A stretch of 64,000 nucleotides of DNA from Chryseobacterium sp. POL2 (GTDB taxonomy: Bacteria; Bacteroidota; Bacteroidia; Flavobacteriales; Weeksellaceae): positions 1,426,001 through 1,490,000 of the forward strand of contig NZ_CP049298.1 in assembly GCF_011058315.1 (NCBI RefSeq), written 5' to 3'. The position numbers and the translations under genes were made by a program. The notes below the pieces were generated by a model. The model saw nothing but the letters and a program-made list of their open reading frames with translations. It was not told the DNA's origin and ran no database searches. This document shows positions 53,871 to 63,389 of this stretch, one piece after another (positions within the stretch are counted from its first letter, which is position 1; every line of letters starts with the position of its first letter).

Positions 53871-53929
53871 GATTCGAACCGCTGTAGATGGTGTTGCAGA
53901 CCACTGCCTAGCCACTCGGCCAAAGCACC
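53859..53929 (-). tRNA. tRNA-Cys (GCA)
   Basis: A 71-nt cloverleaf on the minus strand with a 7-bp acceptor stem (GGTGCTT with AGGCACC, one G-U pair), anticodon GCA in CTGCAAC, a T-arm GCGGTTCGAATCCGC, and U73, the cysteine discriminator. CCA is not encoded. The gene is complete although the element is inserted at its 3' end. Confidence 0.96.
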
Positions 53930-54098
53930 CTTTATTTGGTTTGCAAATCTAATGAATATTTCTTGATTTCAAAAGGCTTTTGGATATTTTTTACTTCAAG
54001 CCCTGATTTTCAATGATAAAAAATCATTAGATGTGTTTTAACACCTACTATTAAAACTAATAGAGCGATTATATTAATAAAAATTATTACAATATCCT

Positions 54099-54106
54099 TA
54101 TCTTTG
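54099..54106 (+). promoter_or_regulatory. ribB(A) promoter -7 motif
   Basis: TATCTTTG is an exact TAnnTTTG motif 24 bp before the ATG at 54131. It overlaps the upstream TTG at 54104, which therefore cannot be the start codon. No FMN riboswitch is visible between it and the gene. Confidence 0.6.
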
Positions 54107-54130
54107 TATAATCAAAAATCTAAAATAAAA

Positions 54131-55252
54131 ATGGAAAAATTCCAACTCAATAACATCCCAGAAGCTCTCGAAGATTTGCGCCAAGGTAAAATGATTATCG
54201 TTGTAGATGACGAAAATCGTGAAAACGAAGGCGATCTAGTAGCTGCAGCGGAATTGATTACTACGGAAACTATTAATTTCATGACCATCCATGCAAGAGG
54301 TCTTATCTGTATGCCTCTTACAGAAAAACGTTGTGATGAGCTAGAGCTACATTCTATGGTGAGCAACTCTACAGATCCTAAAGAAACAGCCTTTACCGTT
54401 TCTGTTGACCTTTTAGGAAAAGGTACAACTACGGGGATATCTGCAAGTGATAGAGCCAAAACCATAAAAGCAATAATGGATCCTTCGACAAAACCTACAG
54501 ATCTTATGCGTCCCGGCCACATTTTCCCATTACGCTCGAAAGAAGGTGGTGTTTTGAAAAGAGCTGGTCACACCGAAGCAGCAATCGATTTAACAAAATT
54601 GGCCGGCCTAAAAGAAGGTGGTGTGATTTGTGAAATCATGAACGAAGATGGCAGCATGTCGCGTGTTCCAGATTTGATAGAATTCGGGAAAAAACATGAT
54701 TTAAAAATCGTTTCTATCGAAGACCTTATCCATTACAGACTAAGAAAAGGGACTATTGTAGAACGTATTGAAGAGCGTGATGTGAAAACACATTATGGCG
54801 AATTCAAATTCTACGCGTTTGAAGAAAAACCAACAGAGCAAATCCATTTTGCATTAACAAAAGGCTCTTGGACAGAGGATGAACCCGTTATGATCCGCGT
54901 ACAATCATCAAGCTCTTATTTTGACGTATTAAGCCGTCTTAACAATGGTGAGCAACTACTTTTAGAAAAAGTGACGGACCTTATCAACAAAGAAGGCAAA
55001 GGCGCAATTGTATTTATTAACAACGTATCAAATACAGAAACGACTTTAAGAAAGTTGCAACAATTTTTAAACTTCCAAAACGGGCACGAGCAATATCCGA
55101 CAATTCCTGCCAACTTCAGAGATTATGGTATCGGAACGCAGATTTTGAAAGATCTAGGCATTAACAAATTCAAAGTCATTTCTCAAAACCCAAATCTAAA
55201 ACCAATGATTGGCGGTTACGATGTCGAAGTCACCGAGATGATTCCTTTATAA
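54131..55252 (+). CDS. ribB: 3,4-dihydroxy-2-butanone-4-phosphate synthase with a degenerate GTP cyclohydrolase II domain
   Basis: A 373-residue riboflavin biosynthesis protein. The N-terminal RibB domain (1-200) has the acidic active-site loop VDDENRENEGDL, HTEAAIDL and RPGHIFPL. The C-terminal half aligns with GTP cyclohydrolase II in length and position but lacks the three zinc-binding Cys and the GDxxxSxxCDC motif; the corresponding region reads RVQSSSSYFDVLSRLNNGEQ. It therefore probably makes dihydroxybutanone phosphate only, and a separate RibA must exist elsewhere. Confidence 0.92.
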   Translation: MEKFQLNNIPEALEDLRQGKMIIVVDDENRENEGDLVAAAELITTETINFMTIHARGLICMPLTEKRCDELELHSMVSNSTDPKETAFTVSVDLLGKGTTTGISASDRAKTIKAIMDPSTKPTDLMRPGHIFPLRSKEGGVLKRAGHTEAAIDLTKLAGLKEGGVICEIMNEDGSMSRVPDLIEFGKKHDLKIVSIEDLIHYRLRKGTIVERIEERDVKTHYGEFKFYAFEEKPTEQIHFALTKGSWTEDEPVMIRVQSSSSYFDVLSRLNNGEQLLLEKVTDLINKEGKGAIVFINNVSNTETTLRKLQQFLNFQNGHEQYPTIPANFRDYGIGTQILKDLGINKFKVISQNPNLKPMIGGYDVEVTEMIPL

Positions 55253-55260
55253 AAAAACCC

Positions 55261-55287
55261 AAATGGCTTAGTTCAACTAAGCCATTT
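55261..55287. terminator. Bidirectional terminator between ribB(A) and fmt
   Basis: An 11-bp perfect stem AAATGGCTTAG/CTAAGCCATTT with a 5-nt loop and T-rich flanks. It overlaps the fmt stop codon region and serves both convergent genes. Confidence 0.85.
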
Positions 55288-56224
55288 TTATTTGATCAAA
55301 ATTTCTGAAACCATTTAAGAAATCCTTAAGAAACATTTTCTTTTTTCCTTGCAATTGCAATTCTTCAGGAAAATAATAACCATCTGGTGTTGCAATTTTA
55401 AATTCATTTTTCGAAATATGAATTGTTCCCGAAGTATCAGAATGCGATAGTTCTTCAAAATGGCCTTTGAAAATTTTCAAAGATTTTTTTTCATTATCAA
55501 TATTCAAAATCGTGAAAGCCGTCGGATAAGGCGACATTCCGCGCACGAAATTGTGAATAACTTCTCCTTTTTGATTCCAATTAATTTTTAAATCATCTTT
55601 AAAAATCTTGTAAGCCGTTTTGGGATGTTCTTTTTCTGGCTGCGGATGCTCTTTAAGATTGCCTTCTGCAAGACCATTCAAAGTTTTCACGACCAATTCT
55701 GCGCCCATTACCATCAGTTTATCATGAAGCGATCCCGCATTATCCTCGGGCAAAACATCAATATCTTGTTGAAGAAGAATATTGCCCTCATCAATTTTTT
55801 CATTAATAAAAAAGGTGGTTGCTCCAGTTTTGGCTTCGCCATTGATGACTGCAAAATTAATAGGTGCCGCACCGCGATAATCTGGCAACAAAGACGCATG
55901 CAAATTGAAAGTTCCCATCGTAGGAATCGAAAACAACATCTGTGGCATCATTCTAAATGCGACAACGACAAAAACGTCGGCATTCAGAGATTTTATTTCT
56001 TCCAAAAATTTCGGGTTTCTCAATTTTTCGGGCTGAAATAATTTAAGATTTTGCTCTTCAGCATAAATTTTGACAGGCGAAGCATTTACTTTTTGTCCTC
56101 TTCCACTGGCTTTATCCGTCGCTGTTACCACGCCAACCACTTCGTGATGCGATTTGTGGATGGCTTCTAGACTTGTTTTCGCAAATTCTGGTGTTCCTAA
56201 AAAAACAACTTTTAAACTTTTCAT
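55277..56224 (-). CDS. fmt: Methionyl-tRNA formyltransferase
   Basis: A 315-residue enzyme that formylates initiator Met-tRNA. The formyltransferase domain holds VVFLGTPEFAKTSLEAIH at the start and the catalytic segment SLLPDYRGAAPINFAVINGE near residues 110-130. The C-terminal OB-like domain is present. The ATG follows the recQ stop directly (TAAATG), so the two genes form an operon. Confidence 0.96.
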   Translation of the reverse strand: MKSLKVVFLGTPEFAKTSLEAIHKSHHEVVGVVTATDKASGRGQKVNASPVKIYAEEQNLKLFQPEKLRNPKFLEEIKSLNADVFVVVAFRMMPQMLFSIPTMGTFNLHASLLPDYRGAAPINFAVINGEAKTGATTFFINEKIDEGNILLQQDIDVLPEDNAGSLHDKLMVMGAELVVKTLNGLAEGNLKEHPQPEKEHPKTAYKIFKDDLKINWNQKGEVIHNFVRGMSPYPTAFTILNIDNEKKSLKIFKGHFEELSHSDTSGTIHISKNEFKIATPDGYYFPEELQLQGKKKMFLKDFLNGFRNFDQIKMA

Positions 56225-58126
56225 TTATGAATTTATAGTATAGGTTTTGTAATTCAACATTCTGATTTTTCCTAAATCTAAAAGGAAAATTAAATTTTCT
56301 AATATTTTTTCTCTCGAGTGAATTTTGAAAATAGCAACCAACTCTACCAAAGTTCTCGGTTGGTGTGTTAACTGTAATAAAATATCGTTGAGAAGCGTGT
56401 TAGATGCTATTGGCGATTTCTTTTGGCAATAATCACATTTGCCACAATCTTTCGCATTTTTCTCATCAAAATAACGAAGAATAAGCCTCATACGGCAATA
56501 ATCCTGGCTCGTTACATAAAACTTCATTTGTTTCCATTTTTTCAGTTTGTTCTGTTGAATTTCTGAAAACAATTTCCAATAGAAACCGAACAAACGATTT
56601 TCATCTCTTGGTTTTAAAAACCGAACCGCATGATTGGCTCCGTCAAAATATTCTAAATGTCCAGCTTTCTGCATATCTTCTAACCTTTCTTTAAAAAGCC
56701 CAGAATCAAAATGATGCTTCTCACAGAAACTTTTTTCACTGAAATGTACTTTTCCAGATCCTAAACCAGAAACCGTACGATACAAAAGTTCTAAAAAATG
56801 AGCGTCTTTTGCAGGCAACAAATCGATATTGTCTGCTTGTACCAAAGACTCAATCGTCGAAGGACTCCAGGTATTTTTGTAATAAATAAGCTCTTGATTG
56901 TGCAAGAAATTAAGAACATTCAGGATTTTTGCTCTTGAGGTTTTGCTTAGATTTTTGACACGGTCAATTTTCAAAGTGAACATTTTTTCTGGCAAATCAT
57001 GTTCTGCAATTTGGTAGATGGAATACAAATAACGAAGAATTGATTGATACTCAACTTTTGTCGGGATTTGATTTTTTAAAATAGCATCAAACTCCTGAAG
57101 TTCCTGATCATTCCAGAAAAGATAAGCAATCGACTCTTCTCCATCTCGACCAGCACGCCCAATTTCTTGATAATAATTTTCGATGGAAGCCGATGGTGAA
57201 AAATGAATAACAAATCGAACATTGTCTTTGTCAATCCCCATTCCAAAAGCATTTGTTGATACCAGAACTCTAGAATGACTAGCTTGCCATTGTTTCTGCA
57301 ATCGTTCTTTATCTTTTCTTGGAAGTCCAGCATGATAAAAATTAACCTGCTCCAAGCCAGAATTTTGAAGAAAATGAGAGAGTTCTTCAGCTTCTTTTCG
57401 GGTTCTTGTATAGATGATTCCTGCTGTTCTATTTTGAAGGAGAAAATCTTTTATTTTTTGATATTTGTCGGTGATGTTTACCGAAATAATATTGAGATTG
57501 TTGCGTTCAAAACTTTTTTTAAATATTTGAACTTTTTTAAGCGAAAGCTTGGCGACAATTTCTTCCACAACTTCTGAGGTTGCCGTAGCGGTTAAAGCCA
57601 GCAAAGGTACATTTTTAAATTCTTCTCGAAAGAATTTGATATTCTGATAACTTGGTCGAAAATCTTGTCCCCATTCTGAAATACAATGCGCTTCATCAAC
57701 GGCAATAAACGAAATATTAATCTCTGGAATTCGTCGTAAAAACTCCTGATTTTTGAGACGTTCTGGTGACACGTACAAGACTTTAGTAAAACCTTCGATA
57801 CATCTGGTGAAGACATCTTCAACTTCGGCATCATCAAACTCTGAACTAAGAAATTCTGCTTCTACCCCGAGTTCTTCTAAAGATGAAACTTGATCTTTTA
57901 TCAAAGCTAAAAGTGGCGAAATAACCAAACAAGTCCCTTCTAAAATAATAGCGGGCAACTGATAACAAAGCGATTTTCCACCGCCTGTTGGCAACAATGC
58001 CAAAACATCTTGCCCTTGTACAACAGAAGAAATAATGGCTTCCTGATCTTCACGAAACTGCGAATAGCCCCAATATTTTTGGAGATTTTCGTGTAATATA
58101 TTTGTTAAGTGACTATCGATATTCAT
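56225..58126 (-). CDS. recQ: RecQ-family ATP-dependent DNA helicase
   Basis: A 633-residue 3'-5' DNA helicase. Walker A is LLPTGGGKSLCYQLPA, Walker B AVDEAHCISEWGQDFRP, and motif VI IGRAGRDGEES. The RecQ C-terminal zinc site has CRMRLILRYFDE followed by CGKCDYC near residue 545, and a winged helix follows. It has no clear HRDC domain, as in the shorter Bacteroidota RecQ. Possible roles are fork repair and recombination. Confidence 0.95.
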   Translation of the reverse strand: MNIDSHLTNILHENLQKYWGYSQFREDQEAIISSVVQGQDVLALLPTGGGKSLCYQLPAIILEGTCLVISPLLALIKDQVSSLEELGVEAEFLSSEFDDAEVEDVFTRCIEGFTKVLYVSPERLKNQEFLRRIPEINISFIAVDEAHCISEWGQDFRPSYQNIKFFREEFKNVPLLALTATATSEVVEEIVAKLSLKKVQIFKKSFERNNLNIISVNITDKYQKIKDFLLQNRTAGIIYTRTRKEAEELSHFLQNSGLEQVNFYHAGLPRKDKERLQKQWQASHSRVLVSTNAFGMGIDKDNVRFVIHFSPSASIENYYQEIGRAGRDGEESIAYLFWNDQELQEFDAILKNQIPTKVEYQSILRYLYSIYQIAEHDLPEKMFTLKIDRVKNLSKTSRAKILNVLNFLHNQELIYYKNTWSPSTIESLVQADNIDLLPAKDAHFLELLYRTVSGLGSGKVHFSEKSFCEKHHFDSGLFKERLEDMQKAGHLEYFDGANHAVRFLKPRDENRLFGFYWKLFSEIQQNKLKKWKQMKFYVTSQDYCRMRLILRYFDEKNAKDCGKCDYCQKKSPIASNTLLNDILLQLTHQPRTLVELVAIFKIHSREKILENLIFLLDLGKIRMLNYKTYTINS

Positions 58127-58165
58127 GCTATAAAATTACGTAAAAGCTAAGTTTGAAAAAAATAA

Positions 58166-58194
58166 AAAACCGCTGAAAAAATCCAACGGTTTAT
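58166..58194 (-). terminator. Terminator after the second OmpA gene
   Basis: On the minus strand AACCGTTGG... and ...CAGCGGTT form an interrupted stem followed by TTTTTTATTTTTTT. It ends the folK-ompA-ompA unit. Confidence 0.65.
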
Positions 58195-58212
58195 AAGTTA
58201 TTTTTTTTAAAA

Positions 58213-59637
58213 TTATTTCGCTTCGAAATATACTCTTCTGTTTGCTCTATTTTTCCATTCTGGACATTTAGTTGCTGGTTCACATTCTGGATAAAGAAGA
58301 TCTTTTTCACCTTTACCGATTGTTTGAAGTTTAGAAGAATCTGCACCATTTTTCACCAAATAGTTTTTCACATTACCAGCTCTTCTTTCTGAAAGATTTT
58401 GGTTGTATGCTGTTGTACCTCTTGTATCTGTTGCTCCAACAATTAGATATGATCCACTAGATTGGTTAATGGTTTTAATAGCGTTCTGAAGAATTGGTGT
58501 ATTTGCAGGCAATATTTTGTCTGAGTTAAGATTAAACTCAATGCCTTTTAGTTCTAATACATTTTCAGTTACGTTATTATTATTTTTAATTTTCTCAATA
58601 GGACAACCATTGTTTTCCACAGGACCAGGAACGGTAACACATTTATCGTAAAGATCAATAACACCGTCTAGATCTGCATCTAATGCTACACCAGAACCAT
58701 CAACTCTTGCACCGGCGGGAGTGTCAAGTTGTCTATCCCAATCATCGCAAACGCCGTCGTTATCGGCATCACCTTTTTTACAAACTTCAACATCTTCTGA
58801 CTTGTCAGCTAATACGTCTAATTTGTAATAAATTTCTTGTAATGGGTCATGCCAGAATAAGTGAGATTGATGTTTTCCAATATTATATGTTACCCCAAGT
58901 GAAGCGGTTAGCATATTATCAGAAGTTTTATTGGTTTTTGTTTGATAGCCGTTGATAGCACCATCAAAAGTATTGTCATTTGTCACAACATACATTGCAC
59001 GGGCTTCCACATCCCAAGATTTTGCCATTCTGTATTTAACACCTGAACCAAACTGTGCGAACAGAGAACCTAGTTTAAAAGGTTTTACTTCTGTCACTAA
59101 GCTTTGGTTATATGCTTTACCTGGCTCTTGTAAATATGCACGGTAAGCCAAAGTACCTGCACCAACGTAGCCATGTAATGCCCATCTAAAGTTGGATTTG
59201 TTATCCACTCTTCTTAATAAATTAGAAATATTAACATCAGCTAATAAAGAGATAGCATCGTATTGTGTTCTACCAGCTAAACTATTATCAACATGATCTT
59301 TTGTATTGGCATTTCCTTGTCTTGTTTCTCCTTTATCGTATTGTAGCTTTAAGCCAAACGCGTGTGTAATTGCCTTGTCAACACTAAAATAGGCAGAGTA
59401 TCCAAACATATTCTTACCTGCCCCATTGTTAATTGAAGTTAGGTTACCTGTTTGTATCAAAGCTGTACCTACCCCTGCAGAAACTGCCCAATCATTAAAT
59501 CTTTTAGAACTTTGCGTAAATGGTTGATAAGCCTCGCTGGTTATACTATCTGTAGTTATACTATCTTGCTGAGCATTGTAACATACAGGTGATAATATAC
59601 CTGTAAGCACTACTAATGTGAATATACTTCTTTTCAT
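58213..59637 (-). CDS. OmpA-family outer membrane protein with thrombospondin type 3 repeats, copy B
   Basis: A 474-residue protein from ATG at 59637, where a signal peptide starts (MKRSIFTLVVLTGILSPVCY); codons further upstream lie in the preceding gene. An eight-stranded beta-barrel (about 40-270) precedes calcium-binding TSP3 repeats (DADNDGVCDDWDRQLDTPAG; DADLDGVIDLYDKC) and the peptidoglycan-binding OmpA domain, whose end reads NRANRRVYFEAK. It starts 11 bp after its paralogue and should tether the outer membrane to the wall. Confidence 0.93.
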   Translation of the reverse strand: MKRSIFTLVVLTGILSPVCYNAQQDSITTDSITSEAYQPFTQSSKRFNDWAVSAGVGTALIQTGNLTSINNGAGKNMFGYSAYFSVDKAITHAFGLKLQYDKGETRQGNANTKDHVDNSLAGRTQYDAISLLADVNISNLLRRVDNKSNFRWALHGYVGAGTLAYRAYLQEPGKAYNQSLVTEVKPFKLGSLFAQFGSGVKYRMAKSWDVEARAMYVVTNDNTFDGAINGYQTKTNKTSDNMLTASLGVTYNIGKHQSHLFWHDPLQEIYYKLDVLADKSEDVEVCKKGDADNDGVCDDWDRQLDTPAGARVDGSGVALDADLDGVIDLYDKCVTVPGPVENNGCPIEKIKNNNNVTENVLELKGIEFNLNSDKILPANTPILQNAIKTINQSSGSYLIVGATDTRGTTAYNQNLSERRAGNVKNYLVKNGADSSKLQTIGKGEKDLLYPECEPATKCPEWKNRANRRVYFEAK

Positions 59638-59648
59638 ATTTTTGTTTT

Positions 59649-61091
59649 TTATTTTGCTATAAAGTAAACGCGACGATTCGCTTCGTTTTTCCATTCTGGA
59701 CAATTACTTGCGGGATCACATTCTGGATATTTCAAATCAGATTTCCCACGACCTTCTGCTTGAAGCATGGACGCTGGCACGCCTTTATTTATCAAATAGG
59801 CAACAACAGCTTCTGCTCTACCTTTCGATAATTTTAAATTTAAAGGTACCGATCCTCTTGCATCGGTAGCTCCTATTACAAAAAATTGCTGTCCTTGTGC
59901 TCCTTTCAGAACATCTGCTGCGTTATCCAAAATGCCATAAGATGACTTTCTAATAACCGCTTTATTTAACTCAAAATCAATTCCTTGTAAAGATTTATTA
60001 ATTTCTTCTACAAGATTGTCTGACATGCTGGTCTGTGCTACAATAGGACATCCATTATTTTCTATTGGACCTGGTTCTGTCACACATTTATCATATAAAT
60101 CTATAACACCGTCCAAATCGATATCTAATGCGACCCCCGCACCATCTACTCTTGCACCAGCAGGTGTATCTAGCTGTCTGTCCCAATCGTCACAAACGCC
60201 ATCGTTATCTTTATCGCCATTTTCACAAACAACAAAATCTTTTATACGATTTTCTAGATTGCTTGTTTTGGCATATATATCTTGTAATGGATCAAACCAA
60301 GCTAAATGTGTTCTATTACTTTTACCTAGTTTGAAACTTAATCCTAGATTTACAGTAAATGCGTTGTCGGATCTTCCTGGATGGATTTGCATATAAGTAG
60401 CAGGATCAAAATTTTCATCATAAGCTCTACCACCTTGCGTACCAGATCCGTCGAATGCATCATCTCCAGAGAAGACATACATTGCTCTTAACTCAAGATC
60501 GATAAGTCTTGATAGATTATATTTTAATCCTAAACCTGTTGTCCAAAATACAGACGCCTGATCTAGTGATTGTTTAATATAGAATGGATATTTTTTGTAC
60601 ATCCCTTCATCACGCATGGTTGAAGTAAATCCTTCAATCCCGACACCACCATATGCATGAAGTGCCCATTTGAATTCTGACTTGTTATCAACACGTCTCA
60701 TCAAATTGGAAAGATTAACATCTCCGAGAACTGCAATTTGGTCATATTTTGTATGGCCTACGGCAACGCCCCATTCTGGTCTTGCCATAATTTTTTGGTT
60801 AGTTTCACCTTTTGAGTAATTCAAACTAAGTCCAAAAGTATGTGTTATTTGTTTATCAATACTTACGTAAGCATTCCAACCCCAATTAATTTTCCCATCA
60901 TAAAAAGATGTTAAGTCTGCAGCTTGCATAAAAGCGCCTCCACCTCCTACAGAAATTGCCCAATCTTTAAAAAGGCGACTTTCATTATCAAATTTTTTCG
61001 TTTCGGTAGAACCTGATCCGTAAGGATTAGAATTCTGTGAAAAAATTAATACTGGTAGGGCGGCAGCCAAAAGAATTAATTTTTTTTTCAT
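59649..61091 (-). CDS. OmpA-family outer membrane protein with thrombospondin type 3 repeats, copy A
   Basis: A 480-residue paralogue of the next gene with the same domain order: signal peptide (LLAAALPVLIFSQN), beta-barrel, TSP3 repeats (DKDNDGVCDDWDRQLDTPAG) and OmpA peptidoglycan-binding domain ending NEANRRVYFIAK. The tandem pair arose by gene duplication; the TSP3 linker is the best conserved part. It lies 18 bp after folK, probably in one transcript. Confidence 0.94.
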   Translation of the reverse strand: MKKKLILLAAALPVLIFSQNSNPYGSGSTETKKFDNESRLFKDWAISVGGGGAFMQAADLTSFYDGKINWGWNAYVSIDKQITHTFGLSLNYSKGETNQKIMARPEWGVAVGHTKYDQIAVLGDVNLSNLMRRVDNKSEFKWALHAYGGVGIEGFTSTMRDEGMYKKYPFYIKQSLDQASVFWTTGLGLKYNLSRLIDLELRAMYVFSGDDAFDGSGTQGGRAYDENFDPATYMQIHPGRSDNAFTVNLGLSFKLGKSNRTHLAWFDPLQDIYAKTSNLENRIKDFVVCENGDKDNDGVCDDWDRQLDTPAGARVDGAGVALDIDLDGVIDLYDKCVTEPGPIENNGCPIVAQTSMSDNLVEEINKSLQGIDFELNKAVIRKSSYGILDNAADVLKGAQGQQFFVIGATDARGSVPLNLKLSKGRAEAVVAYLINKGVPASMLQAEGRGKSDLKYPECDPASNCPEWKNEANRRVYFIAK

Positions 61092-61109
61092 ATTGTGTTA
61101 TCTATGTTA

Positions 61110-61526
61110 TTATTTTAACTCTGCTAACAATTGTTGCGAAAACTCTCTTTCGTAGGCATGTTTTGCATGTGGGATATACAACTTTTTACAAGAAAAAGAT
61201 ATTTGATCATAAAATACAATATCAATGTCAATATCACGATCTTTATATTCTCCGAAATAACTACTGTCATGTATTCTTCCCATTTCGTTTTCTATTAACT
61301 TCATGGTTTTAAGTAGCTTAATAGGAGACAAAGTTGTGCTAATTTCCAATGCAATATTACAAAAAATATTATTACTTTCAAATTCGACAGGCAATGTTTC
61401 TATGATTTTTGACATATTAACAATTTGACATCCAGAATTTAAGATTTTACTTATTGCTTTATCAATCTGCTTCTTAGGATTATTTTTATTACTTCCTAGT
61501 AACAAAACGGCTATATGGTGCGACAT
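61110..61526 (-). CDS. folK: 2-amino-4-hydroxy-6-hydroxymethyldihydropteridine pyrophosphokinase
   Basis: A 138-residue folate biosynthesis enzyme that transfers pyrophosphate from ATP to the pterin. The N-terminus AVLLLGSNKNNPKKQIDKAI and the signature KDRDIDIDIVFYD (Mg-binding Asp residues) are clear. It is divergent from sppA with only 22 bp between the start codons, so each promoter probably lies inside the other gene. Confidence 0.94.
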   Translation of the reverse strand: MSHHIAVLLLGSNKNNPKKQIDKAISKILNSGCQIVNMSKIIETLPVEFESNNIFCNIALEISTTLSPIKLLKTMKLIENEMGRIHDSSYFGEYKDRDIDIDIVFYDQISFSCKKLYIPHAKHAYEREFSQQLLAELK

Positions 61527-61548
61527 ATTACAAAATACTAAGTTTTAT

Positions 61549-63297
61549 ATGAAATCTTTTTTCAAATATGTGTTAGCAAATATAGTTGCTTTCATCATTA
61601 TCGGCCTCATCTTCATAGGCGGATTTATATTTTTTGCCATTATGGGCGCTTTTATGGACAGTAGCGGATCTGTTAAGAAAAACTCCATTTTAACACTCGA
61701 TTTAAAAACAAAACTTATCGAAAGTCCTGGTGATGAAGAATTTTCCATTTTCAGTTTTAAAAATGAAGGAAAACAAATTACAAGCTTAGATGTTTTGGAA
61801 TCTATCAAAAACGCAAAAACAGATGATAATATCAAAGGCATCTCTTTAGAAATAGACAATTTTTATGCGGGAAGTACACAATTGGAAAGCATCCGCGAAG
61901 CACTATTAGATTTCAAAAAAAGCGGCAAATTTGTCTATGCTTATGGTAATAATGTTTCGCAAGGTGCTTATTATATAGGATCGGTTGCCGATCAATATTA
62001 CCTTAATCCAACGGGAGGTATCGAGCTGAAAGGCCTCTCAGCCGAAGTGGTTTATTTTAAAGATTTTGCTGACAAATATGGTATTAATTTCGAAGTGATT
62101 CGCCACGGGAAGTTCAAAGCTGCAGTAGAACCTTTTATGATAAACAAAATTTCTCCTGAAAACCAAGAGCAACTCTCAACACTTCTCAATGACATCTGGG
62201 GCAGAACATCAACGCAAATCGCGCAGTCTAGAAAAATGTCATCTGCTGAATTCAAAATTGTAACAGACAGCCTATACAGCTTTATCCCCGAAAATAATAT
62301 TAAATATAAGTTAGCGGACAAATTGATTCAAAAATCAGAATATGATGCTATTTTACGTCAAAAAATCGGCATTAAACAAAATCAAAAACTGAGCAAAATT
62401 TCGTTCCCAAAATATTATCAAACGATAGATTCTTCATCTGAAAGCAACCAAATCGCCGTTCTTTATGCTAGCGGAGAAATCAACAACGGAAAAGGCAACA
62501 ATGGTGTCTATGCTGAGAACATGATTAAGGAAATCAAAAAAATAAAAGACAATGACAAAATAAAAGCTGTTGTGCTAAGAGTAAATTCGCCAGGCGGAAG
62601 CGCCAATGCATCAGACGAAATACTTTTTGAACTAGAACAACTTAAAAAGAAAAAACCTTTGGTAGTGTCGTTCGGAGATTATGCAGCTTCTGGAGGATAT
62701 TACATCGCCATGGCAGCGGACAAAATATATTCCGAAGCTAATACCATAACAGGTTCTATCGGAGTTTTTGGATTGATAACTTCTTATAAAGATATCGCTA
62801 ACAAAAACGGAATCCGTAGCGATGTTGTACAGACTAATGCCAACTCTAACATGATTTCGGCATTACAAGGTGTAAGTCCCGGCACAATCACTATGATGGA
62901 AAAAGGTGTAGAAGGAACCTACAATCGCTTTGTGCATTTTGTAACCCAAAACAGAAAAAAAACTTTTGAGCAAATAGACGCAATCGGTGGTGGACGCATT
63001 TGGTCTGGTACAAAAGCGAAAGAACTAGGCCTTGTCGATGAAATTGGCGGTATCAACCAAGCAATTGCTGATGCGGCAAAACGTGCGAAAATATCAAAAT
63101 ATAGCATTAAAACTTCTCCAGCAACACCAAGCCCCTTCGAGGATATTTTTGGAAGTGTTGACGAAGAACAGATTTCAGCGAAATTGATTAAAAATAAAAT
63201 AGGCGAAAACAACTATAAAATCTTCCAACAAATAACAGATCCCAAATTACAAAATGGCGTCATGATGAAAATGCCTTATCTTTTGGAAGTGAAATAA
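61549..63297 (+). CDS. sppA: Signal peptide peptidase SppA, 67K type
   Basis: A 582-residue membrane-anchored serine protease with one N-terminal transmembrane helix (about 8-32). Two tandem SppA domains are present. The general-base Lys is expected in RHGKFKAAVEPF near residue 188, and the nucleophile Ser in GDYAASGGYYIAMAADKIY near residue 380, which is the Ser/Lys dyad arrangement of E. coli SppA. It degrades cleaved signal peptides in the inner membrane. Confidence 0.95.
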   Translation: MKSFFKYVLANIVAFIIIGLIFIGGFIFFAIMGAFMDSSGSVKKNSILTLDLKTKLIESPGDEEFSIFSFKNEGKQITSLDVLESIKNAKTDDNIKGISLEIDNFYAGSTQLESIREALLDFKKSGKFVYAYGNNVSQGAYYIGSVADQYYLNPTGGIELKGLSAEVVYFKDFADKYGINFEVIRHGKFKAAVEPFMINKISPENQEQLSTLLNDIWGRTSTQIAQSRKMSSAEFKIVTDSLYSFIPENNIKYKLADKLIQKSEYDAILRQKIGIKQNQKLSKISFPKYYQTIDSSSESNQIAVLYASGEINNGKGNNGVYAENMIKEIKKIKDNDKIKAVVLRVNSPGGSANASDEILFELEQLKKKKPLVVSFGDYAASGGYYIAMAADKIYSEANTITGSIGVFGLITSYKDIANKNGIRSDVVQTNANSNMISALQGVSPGTITMMEKGVEGTYNRFVHFVTQNRKKTFEQIDAIGGGRIWSGTKAKELGLVDEIGGINQAIADAAKRAKISKYSIKTSPATPSPFEDIFGSVDEEQISAKLIKNKIGENNYKIFQQITDPKLQNGVMMKMPYLLEVK

Positions 63298-63325
63298 ACA
63301 CACGTAACTAAATTATATTGTTAAA

Positions 63326-63365
63326 AGAAAGCCTGACATTCGTAACGGATGCCAGGCTTTTGATT
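63326..63365. terminator. Terminator between sppA and the DUF6048 gene
   Basis: AAAGCCTGACAT and ATGCCAGGCTTT form a stem with one mismatch and are followed by TTGATTTTT. It serves the two convergent genes. Confidence 0.8.
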
Positions 63366-63389
63366 TTTATATTTTAAGTGAAATAAAGT

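Noticed and set aside
53931-54130. FMN riboswitch upstream of ribB(A)
   Set aside because: The conserved multi-hairpin FMN aptamer signature is absent, and the promoter motif leaves only about 20 nt of leader.
54104-54130. TTG start codon extending RibB by nine residues
   Set aside because: It overlaps the TATCTTTG promoter motif; the ATG at 54131 begins the conserved RibB N-terminus.
59638-59703. Upstream Met codons for the second OmpA gene
   Set aside because: They lie within the end of the previous OmpA gene, whereas the ATG at 59637 starts a clear signal peptide.
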